Program-made: the position numbers and the translations under genes | Notes under the pieces: generated by a model | Seen by the model: only the letters and a program-made list of their open reading frames with translations | What the model was told of the DNA's origin: nothing | The model's database searches: none | Assembly (NCBI GenBank): GCA_030526195.1 | Contig: JAUNDG010000014.1 | Location: forward strand, 25,499-68,836 | From: Lachnospiraceae bacterium | GTDB taxonomy: Bacteria > Bacillota > Clostridia > Lachnospirales > Lachnospiraceae | Reading direction: 5' to 3' | DNA length: 43,338 nt | In this document: positions 23,870-32,540 of the stretch, in pieces | Position numbering within the stretch: the stretch's first letter is position 1 | How the letters are laid out: each line of letters starts with the position of its first letter

Positions 23870-26185
23870 TTGAATACCATAACCAACATGATCATACCGG
23901 CGCTGGCCCTGCGAGGAAATGCCATCCTCCCGGGCATGATCGCCCATCTGGATGTCGGACGGGCCAAATCTATCAGTGCCGTTGAAAAGGCTATGCTGCT
24001 GGATCAGGAAATTTTTATGGTGGCCCAGCAGGATCCGGATATTGAAGATCCGGATATTCATGATCTTTATCGGATCGGGACCCTGTGCCATATCCGTCAG
24101 ATCGTGAAAATGCCGAAGAATCAGATCCGCATTATGGTGGAGGGCATTGTCAGAGCCCGTATGGAGGAGCTGACCGGCCGGGATGACTATCTGGAAGCCG
24201 CCGTTGAGCGTCTTGAAGACGAGGAATATCCGGATGCGCTTCATCAGGAAGCCCTGCTGCAGGAACTGAAAGTATCATTTTCGACCTATGCCTCTTTAAA
24301 TGAGGGCATCGGACCGGAGGTGGTCGATAATCTGATGATTATTGAAGAACTGGATTACCTGGTTGAAAAGCTGGGAGCCATCCTGCCGCTGGAATGGGAA
24401 AAACGGCAGCAGCTTCTGGAAGCCCTGACACTGGCTGAGCAGGCGGAATGTCTGTGCCTGCAGCTGCGCAATGAGGCCTCCATTCTCAGCATTCGTCACG
24501 AAATCGGCGAACGTCTGAAGGATCGCCTTGACCAGAATCAGAAGGATTATGTGCTGCGGGAGCAGCTGAAGCTGATTCGTGAAGAACTGGGCGAGGAAGG
24601 CGAAGCCGAGGCTGATAAGTTCGAAGAAGCGGTTGATAAACTGGAAGCCTCTGACGAGGTGAAGAATCGCATTCGGGAAGAAATCAAACGCTTCAGAGGC
24701 ATTTCCTCCCAGACCCCGGAATATGCCGTGGGTCGCACCTATATCAGCACCCTGCTGAAAATGCCCTGGGATAAGAGAAGCGCCGACAATGACGATCTGT
24801 CCTATGCCCGGGACGTGCTGGATCAGGATCATTACGGTCTTGAAAAAGCCAAAGAACGTATCCTGGAATTTCTGGCTGTCCGCAAACTGACGGGCAAGAG
24901 CCAGGCCTCCATTTTGTGTCTGGTGGGGCCGCCCGGTACCGGTAAGACCTCCATCGGCAAATCCATCGCCAAGGCCCTGGGCCGTGAGTATGTGCGTCTG
25001 TCTCTTGGTGGCGTTCATGACGAGGCGGAGGTTCGCGGTCATCGCCGCACCTATGTGGGCGCTATGCCCGGCCGCATCGCCACAGCCTTAAAGACCGCCG
25101 GTGTGAAAAATCCGGTCATCGTGCTGGATGAAATTGATAAGCTGAGCGCCAGTTACAAGGGTGAAACCGCTTCCGCCATGCTGGAGGTGCTGGACGCCGA
25201 GCAGAATAACAAATTCGAGGATCACTACATCGAGATCCCCATCGATCTGTCCGAGGTGTTCTTCGTGACCACCGCCAACGATCCGTCTGCCATTCCGCAG
25301 CCACTGTACGATCGTATGGATGTGATCGAGATCAGTTCTTATACAGAAAATGAAAAGTTCCACATCGCCAAGGAGCATTTGCTGCCCAAGCAGATCGAAA
25401 GCGCCGGTTTAACACCGAAGCAGCTGACCGTCAGCGATAAAGCGCTGACCTCCATTATCGGCGATTATACCCGGGAAGCCGGTGTGCGTTCTCTGGAACG
25501 CCGGATCGGCAGTCTGTGCCGCAAGGCCGCCCGCATTATTCTGGAAGAAGGCAAGAAAAAAGTCTCCGTTACAGATAAGAAACTGGTGGACTTCCTGGGT
25601 CAGCCGGTTCACACCGTGAACCGGGTCAATGAAACCGACGAGGTGGGCATTGTCCGTGGCCTGGCCTGGACAGCCATGGGCGGCGAAACCCTGGAGGTGG
25701 AAGTCAACCTCATGCCGGGCGAAGGCGAATTCATTTTAACAGGCCAGTTAGGTGACGTGATGAAGGAATCGGCTCAGGCCGGTACCAGCTACATCCGCTC
25801 CGCCGCAAAGGAACTGGGTATTGAGGATGAAGCCTTCCGCAAGCAGGATATTCACATTCACATTCCGGAAGGTGCCGTGCCGAAGGATGGCCCCTCTGCC
25901 GGCGTGACCATGATCACCGCCATGGTATCAGCCTTCACCAACCGACCGGTTTACGCCAATGTGGCCATGACAGGTGAGATTACCTTAAGAGGTCGTGTCC
26001 TGCCCATTGGCGGTCTGAAGGAAAAACTTCTGGCGGCCAAGAAAGCCGGCATCACCAAGGTGCTGGTGCCGGAAGCCAACAAACGTGATGTTAAGGAAAT
26101 CAGCAGCGAGATCACAGACGGTCTGACTATACTCTACATGACCCATGTGTCTCAGGTGCTGAAGGAAGCGCTCGTAAAAGTATGA
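23870..26185 (+). CDS. lon: ATP-dependent protease Lon
   Basis: Lon is a soluble AAA+ serine protease that removes misfolded and regulatory proteins. The N-terminal substrate domain covers about 1-200, followed by coiled-coil helices, the AAA+ module (Walker A GPPGTGKTS; Walker B VIVLDEIDKL) and the C-terminal protease domain with the Ser in PKDGPSAGVTM and the Lys in GGLKEKLLAA. The start is a TTG at 23870, placed 9 bases after a GAGGAG site; the ATG at 23888 has no such site. The 771-residue length is typical. The stop overlaps the engB ATG by 4 bases. Confidence 0.96.
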   Translation: MNTITNMIIPALALRGNAILPGMIAHLDVGRAKSISAVEKAMLLDQEIFMVAQQDPDIEDPDIHDLYRIGTLCHIRQIVKMPKNQIRIMVEGIVRARMEELTGRDDYLEAAVERLEDEEYPDALHQEALLQELKVSFSTYASLNEGIGPEVVDNLMIIEELDYLVEKLGAILPLEWEKRQQLLEALTLAEQAECLCLQLRNEASILSIRHEIGERLKDRLDQNQKDYVLREQLKLIREELGEEGEAEADKFEEAVDKLEASDEVKNRIREEIKRFRGISSQTPEYAVGRTYISTLLKMPWDKRSADNDDLSYARDVLDQDHYGLEKAKERILEFLAVRKLTGKSQASILCLVGPPGTGKTSIGKSIAKALGREYVRLSLGGVHDEAEVRGHRRTYVGAMPGRIATALKTAGVKNPVIVLDEIDKLSASYKGETASAMLEVLDAEQNNKFEDHYIEIPIDLSEVFFVTTANDPSAIPQPLYDRMDVIEISSYTENEKFHIAKEHLLPKQIESAGLTPKQLTVSDKALTSIIGDYTREAGVRSLERRIGSLCRKAARIILEEGKKKVSVTDKKLVDFLGQPVHTVNRVNETDEVGIVRGLAWTAMGGETLEVEVNLMPGEGEFILTGQLGDVMKESAQAGTSYIRSAAKELGIEDEAFRKQDIHIHIPEGAVPKDGPSAGVTMITAMVSAFTNRPVYANVAMTGEITLRGRVLPIGGLKEKLLAAKKAGITKVLVPEANKRDVKEISSEITDGLTILYMTHVSQVLKEALVKV

Positions 26186-26790
26186 AGATAAAAAGCGTCA
26201 ATCTTGAAAAGGTCGTGGGTATCACCAGCACGATTCCGGAAACGGATACCATGGAGATCGCCTTTGCCGGCAAGTCAAACGTCGGCAAGTCCTCCCTCAT
26301 CAATGCGCTGATGAACCGTAAGAAGCTGGCCCATGTGTCGGAAAGACCGGGCAAAACCCAGACCATTAACTACTATCGTGTCAACAAAGGCGTGGCTGAT
26401 GCCCCGGATTTTGCCCCGGATTGCTATCTGGTGGACCTCCCCGGCTATGGTTACGCCAAGACAGCCATTTCCGAAAAGGAAAAATGGGGCGAGATGATCG
26501 AGAATTATCTCCACGGCTCCAAGAATCTCAAGACAGTCTTCCTGCTGGTGGACATTCGCCATGAGCCCTCCGAAAATGACTGTATGATGCACGACTGGAT
26601 CCTGGCCAACGGCATGGAACCGGTCATCATTGCCACCAAAAAAGACAAGATCAATCGCTCACAGCTGCAGAAGACCTTGAACAACATCCGGACCCGCCTC
26701 AAAGTCAGCGCGGAAACACCGGTGCTGCCCTTCTCAGCTCTGAACAAGGATGGTCTTGAAGATATCTGGAAAGTAATCAGCGAGCAATGA
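26182..26790 (+). CDS. engB: Ribosome-biogenesis GTP-binding protein (YsxC/YihA family)
   Basis: EngB is a small essential GTPase needed for assembly of the 50S subunit. The G motifs are clear: G1 GKSNVGKSSLI, G3 DLPGYGYAK, and G4 TKKDK. At 202 residues the length is typical. The gene overlaps lon by 4 bases and the following ecfA1A2 gene by 4 bases, so it is translationally coupled on both sides. Coupling of engB to lon is normal in Bacillota; coupling to the ECF transporter genes is not something I regard as usual. Confidence 0.96.
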   Translation: MKIKSVNLEKVVGITSTIPETDTMEIAFAGKSNVGKSSLINALMNRKKLAHVSERPGKTQTINYYRVNKGVADAPDFAPDCYLVDLPGYGYAKTAISEKEKWGEMIENYLHGSKNLKTVFLLVDIRHEPSENDCMMHDWILANGMEPVIIATKKDKINRSQLQKTLNNIRTRLKVSAETPVLPFSALNKDGLEDIWKVISEQ

Positions 26791-28658
26791 ATATTATCAA
26801 AGCCTTTAAAATGGGGCATAATTTCCTGAAATACTCTGAGGATGACACCAAGGAGCCCGAGGTTGTCACGGCCGTGGCCGATGTGAATCTCGAGATCGAA
26901 GCCGGCGAGTTTGTGGCCATTTTAGGTCACAACGGGTCCGGTAAATCCACCCTGGCCAAGCACCTCAATGCCCTTTTGCTGCCCACCAGCGGGACCGTCT
27001 GGATCGACGGCGCCGATACAAAGGAAGAGCCTGAACTGTGGCGGATTCGCCAGAAGGCCGGTATGGTTTTCCAAAATCCGGACAACCAGATCATCGGCAC
27101 CGTGGTGGAAGAGGATGTGGGCTTCGGCCCGGAAAACATCGGGATTCCCACAAAGGACATCTGGACCCGTGTGGAGGATGCCCTCACCAAGGTGGGGATG
27201 CTCGACCGCCGCAAGAGTTCGCCGAACCGTCTGTCCGGCGGGCAGAAGCAGCGCGTTGCCATCGCCGGTATCGTGGCGATGCATCCGCAGTGCATCATTC
27301 TCGATGAGCCCACCGCCATGCTGGATCCCAACGGTCGGCGTGAGGTGCTCAATGTTATTCGGGAATTAAATGAAAAAGAAAATGTCACGGTCATCCTGAT
27401 CACCCACTACATGGAGGAGGTGGTCTGGGCCGACCGCGTTTATGTGATGGACGACAGCCGTGTGGTCATGGAGGGCACGCCCCGGGAGATCTTCTCCAAG
27501 GTGGAAACTCTGAAGGCCCTGCACCTCGATGTGCCGGATGAAACGGAACTGGCCTGGCACATTCGCCGCGCCGGCTATGAACTGCCCCATGTGATGACCC
27601 GCGCAGAAGCGGTGGATGCCATTGTGAAACTGGCTGCCGCGGAAGGTTGTGCCATCGACGAGCCCATTTTCGAAAATGAGGTTGCTGCAGAATCCGTCTC
27701 TGTACCTGAAAATGCTTCCGAAGCGACATCTGCGTCTGAACAGGAGCTGACAACTGAGTCCGCCACTGCATCCGGGCCTGACAACGACGCCGCACAGGCT
27801 CTTCTGACTCTTGAAAACATCGGCTACACCTACGGGGCCGGTACGGTCTACGAACGGAAGGCCCTGGAGGATATCAACATTGCCATCGGCAGCGGTGAGT
27901 TTATTGGCATCATCGGTCACACCGGTTCCGGTAAATCCACACTGGTACAGCTTTTGAACGGCCTCATCAGACCGACAGAAGGCCGCGTGCTGTGGCAGGG
28001 ACGGGACATTTTCGAAAAAGATTTCCCGCTGAGAGAGCACCGCACCAAGGTGGGTCTGGTGTTCCAGTATCCGGAGCATCAGCTTTTCGAAGCGGATATC
28101 CTGACAGATGTCTGCTTTGGTCCGAAGAATCAGGGACTTGACGAGGAAACCTGCAAGGCCCGGGCCCGCAAAGCTCTGGAGCAGGTGGGCATTCCGGAAC
28201 GTAAATACACGGATTCGCCCTTTGATGTGTCCGGCGGTCAGAAACGACGCGTGGCCATCGCCGGCGTTCTGGCCATGGAACCTGAGGTGCTGATTCTCGA
28301 CGAACCCACCGCGGGTCTTGATCCGCTGGGCCGGGATGAAATCCTTGACTGCATCAAATCGCTGCAGAAGGAGCGGGGCATCACTGTTGTGCTGGTTACT
28401 CACAGCATGGAAGATGTGGCTACTTATGCCGATCGTCTCATTGTTATGGACAACGGCCGTCTGCAGTATGACGATACACCGCGTCGGGTGTTTACCCACT
28501 ATCGTGAGCTGGAGGCCATGGGTCTGGCGGCTCCGGAAATGACTTATCTCATGCATGATCTTCAGAAAGCCGGTCTGCCGGTCAGCCTTGAGGCGATGAC
28601 GGTGAAGGAAGCGGCGGATGAGATCGTGCGTATGTTTGAAACAAAGGGGAAGGAGTAA
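26787..28658 (+). CDS. ecfA1A2: Fused ECF transporter ATPases EcfA1-EcfA2
   Basis: This 623-residue protein carries both ATPases of the group II energy-coupling factor transporter, which powers vitamin uptake by several S components such as RibU. The first ABC domain (about 1-290) has Walker A GHNGSGKST (47-55), signature RLSGGQKQRVAIAG and Walker B CIILDEPTAML. The second (about 337-623) has GHTGSGKST, DVSGGQKRRVAIAG and VLILDEPTAGLD. Each normally comes from a separate gene of about 280 codons. The linker, residues 291-336, is rich in Glu, Ala, Ser and Thr, and its DNA holds a perfect CATTTTCGAAAATG palindrome at 27665-27678. Both nucleotide sites appear competent. Confidence 0.94.
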   Translation: MNIIKAFKMGHNFLKYSEDDTKEPEVVTAVADVNLEIEAGEFVAILGHNGSGKSTLAKHLNALLLPTSGTVWIDGADTKEEPELWRIRQKAGMVFQNPDNQIIGTVVEEDVGFGPENIGIPTKDIWTRVEDALTKVGMLDRRKSSPNRLSGGQKQRVAIAGIVAMHPQCIILDEPTAMLDPNGRREVLNVIRELNEKENVTVILITHYMEEVVWADRVYVMDDSRVVMEGTPREIFSKVETLKALHLDVPDETELAWHIRRAGYELPHVMTRAEAVDAIVKLAAAEGCAIDEPIFENEVAAESVSVPENASEATSASEQELTTESATASGPDNDAAQALLTLENIGYTYGAGTVYERKALEDINIAIGSGEFIGIIGHTGSGKSTLVQLLNGLIRPTEGRVLWQGRDIFEKDFPLREHRTKVGLVFQYPEHQLFEADILTDVCFGPKNQGLDEETCKARARKALEQVGIPERKYTDSPFDVSGGQKRRVAIAGVLAMEPEVLILDEPTAGLDPLGRDEILDCIKSLQKERGITVVLVTHSMEDVATYADRLIVMDNGRLQYDDTPRRVFTHYRELEAMGLAAPEMTYLMHDLQKAGLPVSLEAMTVKEAADEIVRMFETKGKE

Positions 28659-28661
28659 GGT

Positions 28662-29471
28662 ATGACAGAGATAACGCTGGGGCAGTTTTATCCGGCGGAT
28701 TCTATTCTGCATAAGCTGGATCCCCGGGTGAAATTCATCGGCACCTTTGTTTATATCGTGTCGCTGTTTCTGGTCAAAGGCCTGGTGGGCTACATTTACG
28801 CCATCGCTGTGCTGCTGACCTTCATGGCCCTGTCCAAGGTGCCGGGCAAGATCATTTTAAAAAGCTTAAAACCGGTCTGGTTCATCCTCATCATCACGGT
28901 GGGCTTTAACCTGTTCCTGACCCAGGGCGAGGTCATCTGGCAGCTGGGCTTCCTCAAAGTGACGGAAGCCGGCATCCGGTCCGCCATAAAAATGGGTATC
29001 CGGCTGCTCTTTCTTGTGATGGGCTGCTCCCTCATGACCCTCACCACCACACCGAACCAGCTGACGGACGGTATGGAACGGCTCTTCGGGCCGCTGAAAA
29101 AAATCCATGTGCCGGTTCACGAGGTGGCGATGATGATGTCCATTGCACTGCGGTTCATTCCCATTCTTATGGAAGAAACCGATAAGATCCGCAAGGCTCA
29201 GATCGCCCGTGGGGCTGATTTTGAAAATGGTAATTTCATGAAACGCGTCAAAGCGATGATTCCGCTGCTGGTGCCGCTCTTTGTGTCGGCCTTCCGCCGG
29301 GCCAATGATCTGGCACTGGCCATGGAAGCCCGCTGTTATCACGGGGGCGATGACCGGACACAGATGAAGCCGCTGGTATATGCCAGGCGAGACTACATCG
29401 CTTTCGTGGTGCTTCTGCTGATCCTGGCGGGAGCCATCCTGATGCGCATCTTTGGCGACAGCATTTTGTGA
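28662..29471 (+). CDS. ecfT: ECF transporter transmembrane component EcfT
   Basis: EcfT is the membrane scaffold that couples the EcfA ATPases to exchangeable S components. The 269-residue protein has an N-terminal GQFYPADSILHKLDPRVK motif typical of the CbiQ family and about five membrane segments. Two Ala-Arg coupling motifs are present, AQIARGADFE and AMEARCYHGG, which contact the ATPases. It starts 3 bases after ecfA1A2 with AAGGAG upstream. With RibU encoded at 11453, the window holds a complete riboflavin ECF transporter. Confidence 0.95.
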   Translation: MTEITLGQFYPADSILHKLDPRVKFIGTFVYIVSLFLVKGLVGYIYAIAVLLTFMALSKVPGKIILKSLKPVWFILIITVGFNLFLTQGEVIWQLGFLKVTEAGIRSAIKMGIRLLFLVMGCSLMTLTTTPNQLTDGMERLFGPLKKIHVPVHEVAMMMSIALRFIPILMEETDKIRKAQIARGADFENGNFMKRVKAMIPLLVPLFVSAFRRANDLALAMEARCYHGGDDRTQMKPLVYARRDYIAFVVLLLILAGAILMRIFGDSIL

Positions 29472-29481
29472 GGACTGTGAT

Positions 29482-30897
29482 ATGAGAGTCAAGCTGACTG
29501 TTGCTTATGACGGCAGTGCCTATGTCGGCTATCAGAGCCAGACAAACGGCACCGCCATTCAGGACGTGCTGGAAGAGGCACTGACAGATCTTTTTAAGAA
29601 ACCGATACGCACCATGAATGCCAGCCGGACGGATACCGGCGTGCATGCCCTGGGCAATGTATCGGTTTTTGACGTGGAGACGCGGATTCCGGCGGACAAG
29701 CTGGCCTTTGCTCTCAACATGCGTCTGCCGGAGGACATCCGGGTGACCGCATCCGAGGCGGTGTCGGAGGATTTCCATCCCCGGTTCCAGCGCACCGTCA
29801 AAACCTATGAATACACCATCTTAAATCGCACCCATCCCGATCCCACCCGTCGCCTTTATGAGTGGCATGTTTACGGTCCGCTTGATGTGACGAAAATGGA
29901 TCGTGCGGCCCAGTGTCTTATCGGCGAGCACGACTTTGCGTCTTTCTGCGCCGCCGGTTCCAGTGCGAAAACCACGGTGCGTCGCATTTATGACGCTTCC
30001 GTCCGCCGGGAGGGTGATCGGGTAATCTTCCGCATCACCGGCGCGGGCTTTCTTTACAACATGGTCCGCATTCTGGCCGGGACCCTGGTGGCCATCGGCA
30101 AAGGGCAGATGGCAGAGGATGCCATGCCGAAAATTCTGGAGGCGCGGCAGCGCAGCGCCGCCGGCAATACCGCCCTTGCCAAGGGGCTTTGCCTTATGAA
30201 AATATCTTATCCCGATGCCGCCACACCGGTGCGGGAGGATTTGCTGGCTCTGAAGGATGACAAATACCAGGCATTTTCGGCCAAACTCATCCCGAATGTG
30301 GATCCTGAGCTCATTATCGGCATTCGCAAAGAACCCCTTCGGCGCTACGCGGCTTCCATCGCCGGGACGCCGAAAGCCGAGCAATTCCTGGCTACCGCGC
30401 CGCATCATTTCCTTGAAGAAAATGATCTGCACATGGAGCTTATCCGTTTTGAAAATGATCTGACGAGGGCCATCGCGCTCACGGAGGACATGCTGCCCTT
30501 CATCGACAACTGGGAGACCTGCGATCTGCCCAATCCGAAGGTGTTTGAAAAGCATGCAGAGGAAATGCTGCCGCACATTCGCCGTTGGCTGAAGAAGCCC
30601 CAGGTGTATTATCGCCGATACGCGGTGAACATGCTGATGCGCCATTTTCTGCAGGAACGGTTCAGTCCGGAATATCCGAAGCTGGTGGCAGGCCTTGCCA
30701 TGGATGATTATTACATCATGATGAGCGCGGCCTGGTATTTCGCGGAGGCGCTGGGCAAGCAGTATGAGGCGGCGGTGCCGTACCTCGAAAAGAAAAAGCT
30801 GCCCAAGGAGCTCCACAATATGGCCATCCGCAAAGCCATCGAAAGCCGCCGGATCCCGGAAGAGAGGAAGACGTACCTGCGGAGCTTGAAGCGGTGA
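29482..30897 (+). CDS. truA: Fusion of tRNA pseudouridine synthase TruA and an AlkD-like DNA alkylation-repair domain
   Basis: Residues 1-245 are TruA, which makes pseudouridine at positions 38-40 of tRNA anticodon arms; the catalytic Asp51 is in NASRTDTGVHALG. Residues about 256-471 match the HEAT-repeat AlkD/COG4912 family of alkylpurine DNA glycosylases. Marks include IPNVDPELIIGIR, FLEENDLHMELI, DNWETCD with Trp344 and Asp348, MLMRHFLQERF, AAWYFAEALGKQY with Trp418, and the C-terminal ESRRIPEERKTYLRSLK. These resemble the Trp/Asp/Trp active-site set known in Bacillus cereus AlkD. The two parts are in one uninterrupted frame, with no convincing internal start between them. Normal TruA has about 245 residues. 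ATG 29482 lies 10 bases after the ecfT stop. Confidence 0.92.
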   Translation: MRVKLTVAYDGSAYVGYQSQTNGTAIQDVLEEALTDLFKKPIRTMNASRTDTGVHALGNVSVFDVETRIPADKLAFALNMRLPEDIRVTASEAVSEDFHPRFQRTVKTYEYTILNRTHPDPTRRLYEWHVYGPLDVTKMDRAAQCLIGEHDFASFCAAGSSAKTTVRRIYDASVRREGDRVIFRITGAGFLYNMVRILAGTLVAIGKGQMAEDAMPKILEARQRSAAGNTALAKGLCLMKISYPDAATPVREDLLALKDDKYQAFSAKLIPNVDPELIIGIRKEPLRRYAASIAGTPKAEQFLATAPHHFLEENDLHMELIRFENDLTRAIALTEDMLPFIDNWETCDLPNPKVFEKHAEEMLPHIRRWLKKPQVYYRRYAVNMLMRHFLQERFSPEYPKLVAGLAMDDYYIMMSAAWYFAEALGKQYEAAVPYLEKKKLPKELHNMAIRKAIESRRIPEERKTYLRSLKR

Positions 30898-30922
30898 GAG
30901 CGTTCTCTTGATAATAAGTAAT

Positions 30923-30981
30923 AAAAAAGCCTGATGGCACTATCAATGTTGAACAGACTTGATGGGCTATCAGGCTTTTTT
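30923..30981. terminator. Bidirectional terminator after truA
   Basis: AAAAAAGCCTGAT (30923-30935) and ATCAGGCTTTTTT (30969-30981) form a perfect outer stem, with further pairing inside. A-run and T-run on the two sides allow termination in both directions. It marks the boundary between the conserved block and the accessory island. Confidence 0.9.
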
Positions 30982-30992
30982 GACTATCGGTG

Positions 30993-31021
30993 TTTACTTT
31001 TACACGTAAAAAATATATGAT
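30993..31021 (+). promoter_or_regulatory. Promoter with operator-like inverted repeat for the AbiE operon
   Basis: TTTACT (30993-30998), 17 bases, TATGAT (31016-31021). The spacer holds TTTTAC-ac-GTAAAA (30998-31011), a 6-base inverted repeat. AbiEi antitoxins are known to repress their own operon through inverted repeats, so this is a good candidate operator. Confidence 0.65.
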
Positions 31022-31054
31022 TTAAGCGAAAAAGTAAAGTTCGGAGGGCCTGTG

Positions 31055-31645
31055 ATGACATCGGAAATCTTATCGGAATTGATTGAAAAAAATAATGGGT
31101 ATTTGCTCACATCAAAAGCCGTTGCAGCAGGTGTGTCAAAGCCGTCTGTTTTAAAATACGCCAGAGAACATGATATGGAAAAAGTGGCGCATGGTATCTA
31201 TGCTTTGGATGATGTGTGGCCGGATGAACTGTTCGTGCTCCAGGAGCGGAATAAGAATATCATTTATTCAGGAGAAACGGCGCTGTATCTGCACGGGCTG
31301 ACGGACAGGGAATACAGTCAGCTCTGCTTTACAGTTCCGACGGGCTACAATGCGACCCACATCAAAAAGGAGAATAAACAGGTGCGCTATGCCAATGCGG
31401 AGACTCTCGAACTGGGTACATGTGAGGTTCCGTCAAGTAGCGGCAACATGGTGAAGGCTTATGACAGAGAAAGATGTATCTGCGACCTGATCAAGGATAG
31501 AAAAAAATACGAAATCCAGACATTCCAGACCGCTATCAAAGAGTATATGGCTTTGAGAGATAAGAATCTGACGAGGTTGATTGATTATGCCATCAGACTT
31601 GGTGTAAGAGATGAAGTTATGAAGTATGTGGAGGTGATGGTGTGA
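31055..31645 (+). CDS. abiEi: AbiEi-family antitoxin (type IV toxin-antitoxin)
   Basis: AbiEi proteins bind their own promoter and counteract the nucleotidyltransferase toxin AbiEii. The 196-residue sequence shows the typical N-terminal winged helix (ILSELIEKNNGYLLTSKAVA, SKPSVLKYAREH, EKVAHGIYALDD) and the C-terminal antitoxin part (IIYSGETALYLHGLTDR, then DRERCICDLIKDR). I prefer ATG 31055, with GGAGG 8 bases upstream, to the overlapping GTG at 31052. The stop overlaps the toxin GTG start by 4 bases. Codon use is more AT-rich than in the fab or lon blocks, consistent with acquisition. Confidence 0.92.
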   Translation: MTSEILSELIEKNNGYLLTSKAVAAGVSKPSVLKYAREHDMEKVAHGIYALDDVWPDELFVLQERNKNIIYSGETALYLHGLTDREYSQLCFTVPTGYNATHIKKENKQVRYANAETLELGTCEVPSSSGNMVKAYDRERCICDLIKDRKKYEIQTFQTAIKEYMALRDKNLTRLIDYAIRLGVRDEVMKYVEVMV

Positions 31646-32484
31646 TTCGTACGGCAAAACAGCTAAAGGATAAAGTAAGAAACCTATCCGGTGGAAATAG
31701 CGAAGCTGCACAGGCGCTGATTCGCAACTATTTCATGGAACGTTTTTTAGAAAGAGTTTCGCAATCGGAATACAGGCATAATTTTATTCTTAAAGGTGGG
31801 ATGCTTGTTGCCTCCATTGTTGGTGTTGATATGCGGTCAACAATGGACATAGATACGACAGTAAAAGCATTACCGTTGGATGTGCAAAGCACAAAAACTA
31901 TTATTGAGAAAATTTGTGCGGTTCAACTTGAAGATGGTGTGTCATTCAAGATTACTTCTGTAAAAGAGATTATGGAAGTGTTTGAATATCCGGGGATTCG
32001 TATGATGTTAGTAGCAAATCTCGAGCGAATGAGACAACCATTCAAAATTGATATTTCTACTGACGATGTTATTACACCGAGGGCAATCAATTATGACTAT
32101 CGGTTGATGTTTGAAAATCGGTCTGTTTCAGTTTTGTCCTATAATCTGGAAACGCTTCTAGCGGAGAAACTTCAAACAATCCTTGCAAGGGGGCTTGCAA
32201 ATACGAGAATGAGAGATTTCTACGATGTTTATGAACTTATGCAATTGCGGGCTGATCAAGTGGACTTGAATGTCCTAAGAAGTGCTTTTAAAGCTACTTG
32301 CCTGAAACGTAAAACGATTTTTAGTCGTGCAGAAGTAGGTTGCCTTTTAGAAAGAATCGAAGAAGATGGCGCACTTGAGGAAATGTGGAATCAGTTCAAA
32401 CGGACGAATTGTTTCGTTGAGGAACTATCATGGACGGACGTGATGAAAACTAATGCAGAAATTGCTAATCAAATATTAGAATGA
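31642..32484 (+). CDS. abiEii: AbiEii-family nucleotidyltransferase toxin
   Basis: AbiEii toxins are nucleotidyltransferases; characterised relatives modify tRNA ends and arrest growth, often giving phage resistance. The 280-residue protein has the family motif FILKGGMLVAS followed by MRSTMDIDTTV (the metal-binding Asp pair), then AEKLQTILARG and the TRMRDFYDVYEL segment. The GTG start overlaps the antitoxin stop. Base composition is markedly more AT-rich than in the core genes, and codon choices such as TTA and AGA are frequent. A terminator follows at 32493. Confidence 0.92.
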   Translation: MIRTAKQLKDKVRNLSGGNSEAAQALIRNYFMERFLERVSQSEYRHNFILKGGMLVASIVGVDMRSTMDIDTTVKALPLDVQSTKTIIEKICAVQLEDGVSFKITSVKEIMEVFEYPGIRMMLVANLERMRQPFKIDISTDDVITPRAINYDYRLMFENRSVSVLSYNLETLLAEKLQTILARGLANTRMRDFYDVYELMQLRADQVDLNVLRSAFKATCLKRKTIFSRAEVGCLLERIEEDGALEEMWNQFKRTNCFVEELSWTDVMKTNAEIANQILE

Positions 32485-32492
32485 AGAAATCG

Positions 32493-32540
32493 ACAGGGCG
32501 AAGGGTTATCTGAGGGTGACCGCCTATTCGCCCTGTTTTG
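32493..32540. terminator. Terminator between abiEii and the XRE gene
   Basis: ACAGGGCGA (32493-32501) pairs with TCGCCCTGT (32527-32535), followed by TTTTG. It overlaps the last codons of the converging minus-strand XRE gene. Confidence 0.8.

Noticed and set aside
27366-28712. Minus-strand open frame of 448 codons over ecfA1A2
   Set aside because: It is antisense to a gene with complete ABC motifs and has no plausible start context or domain.
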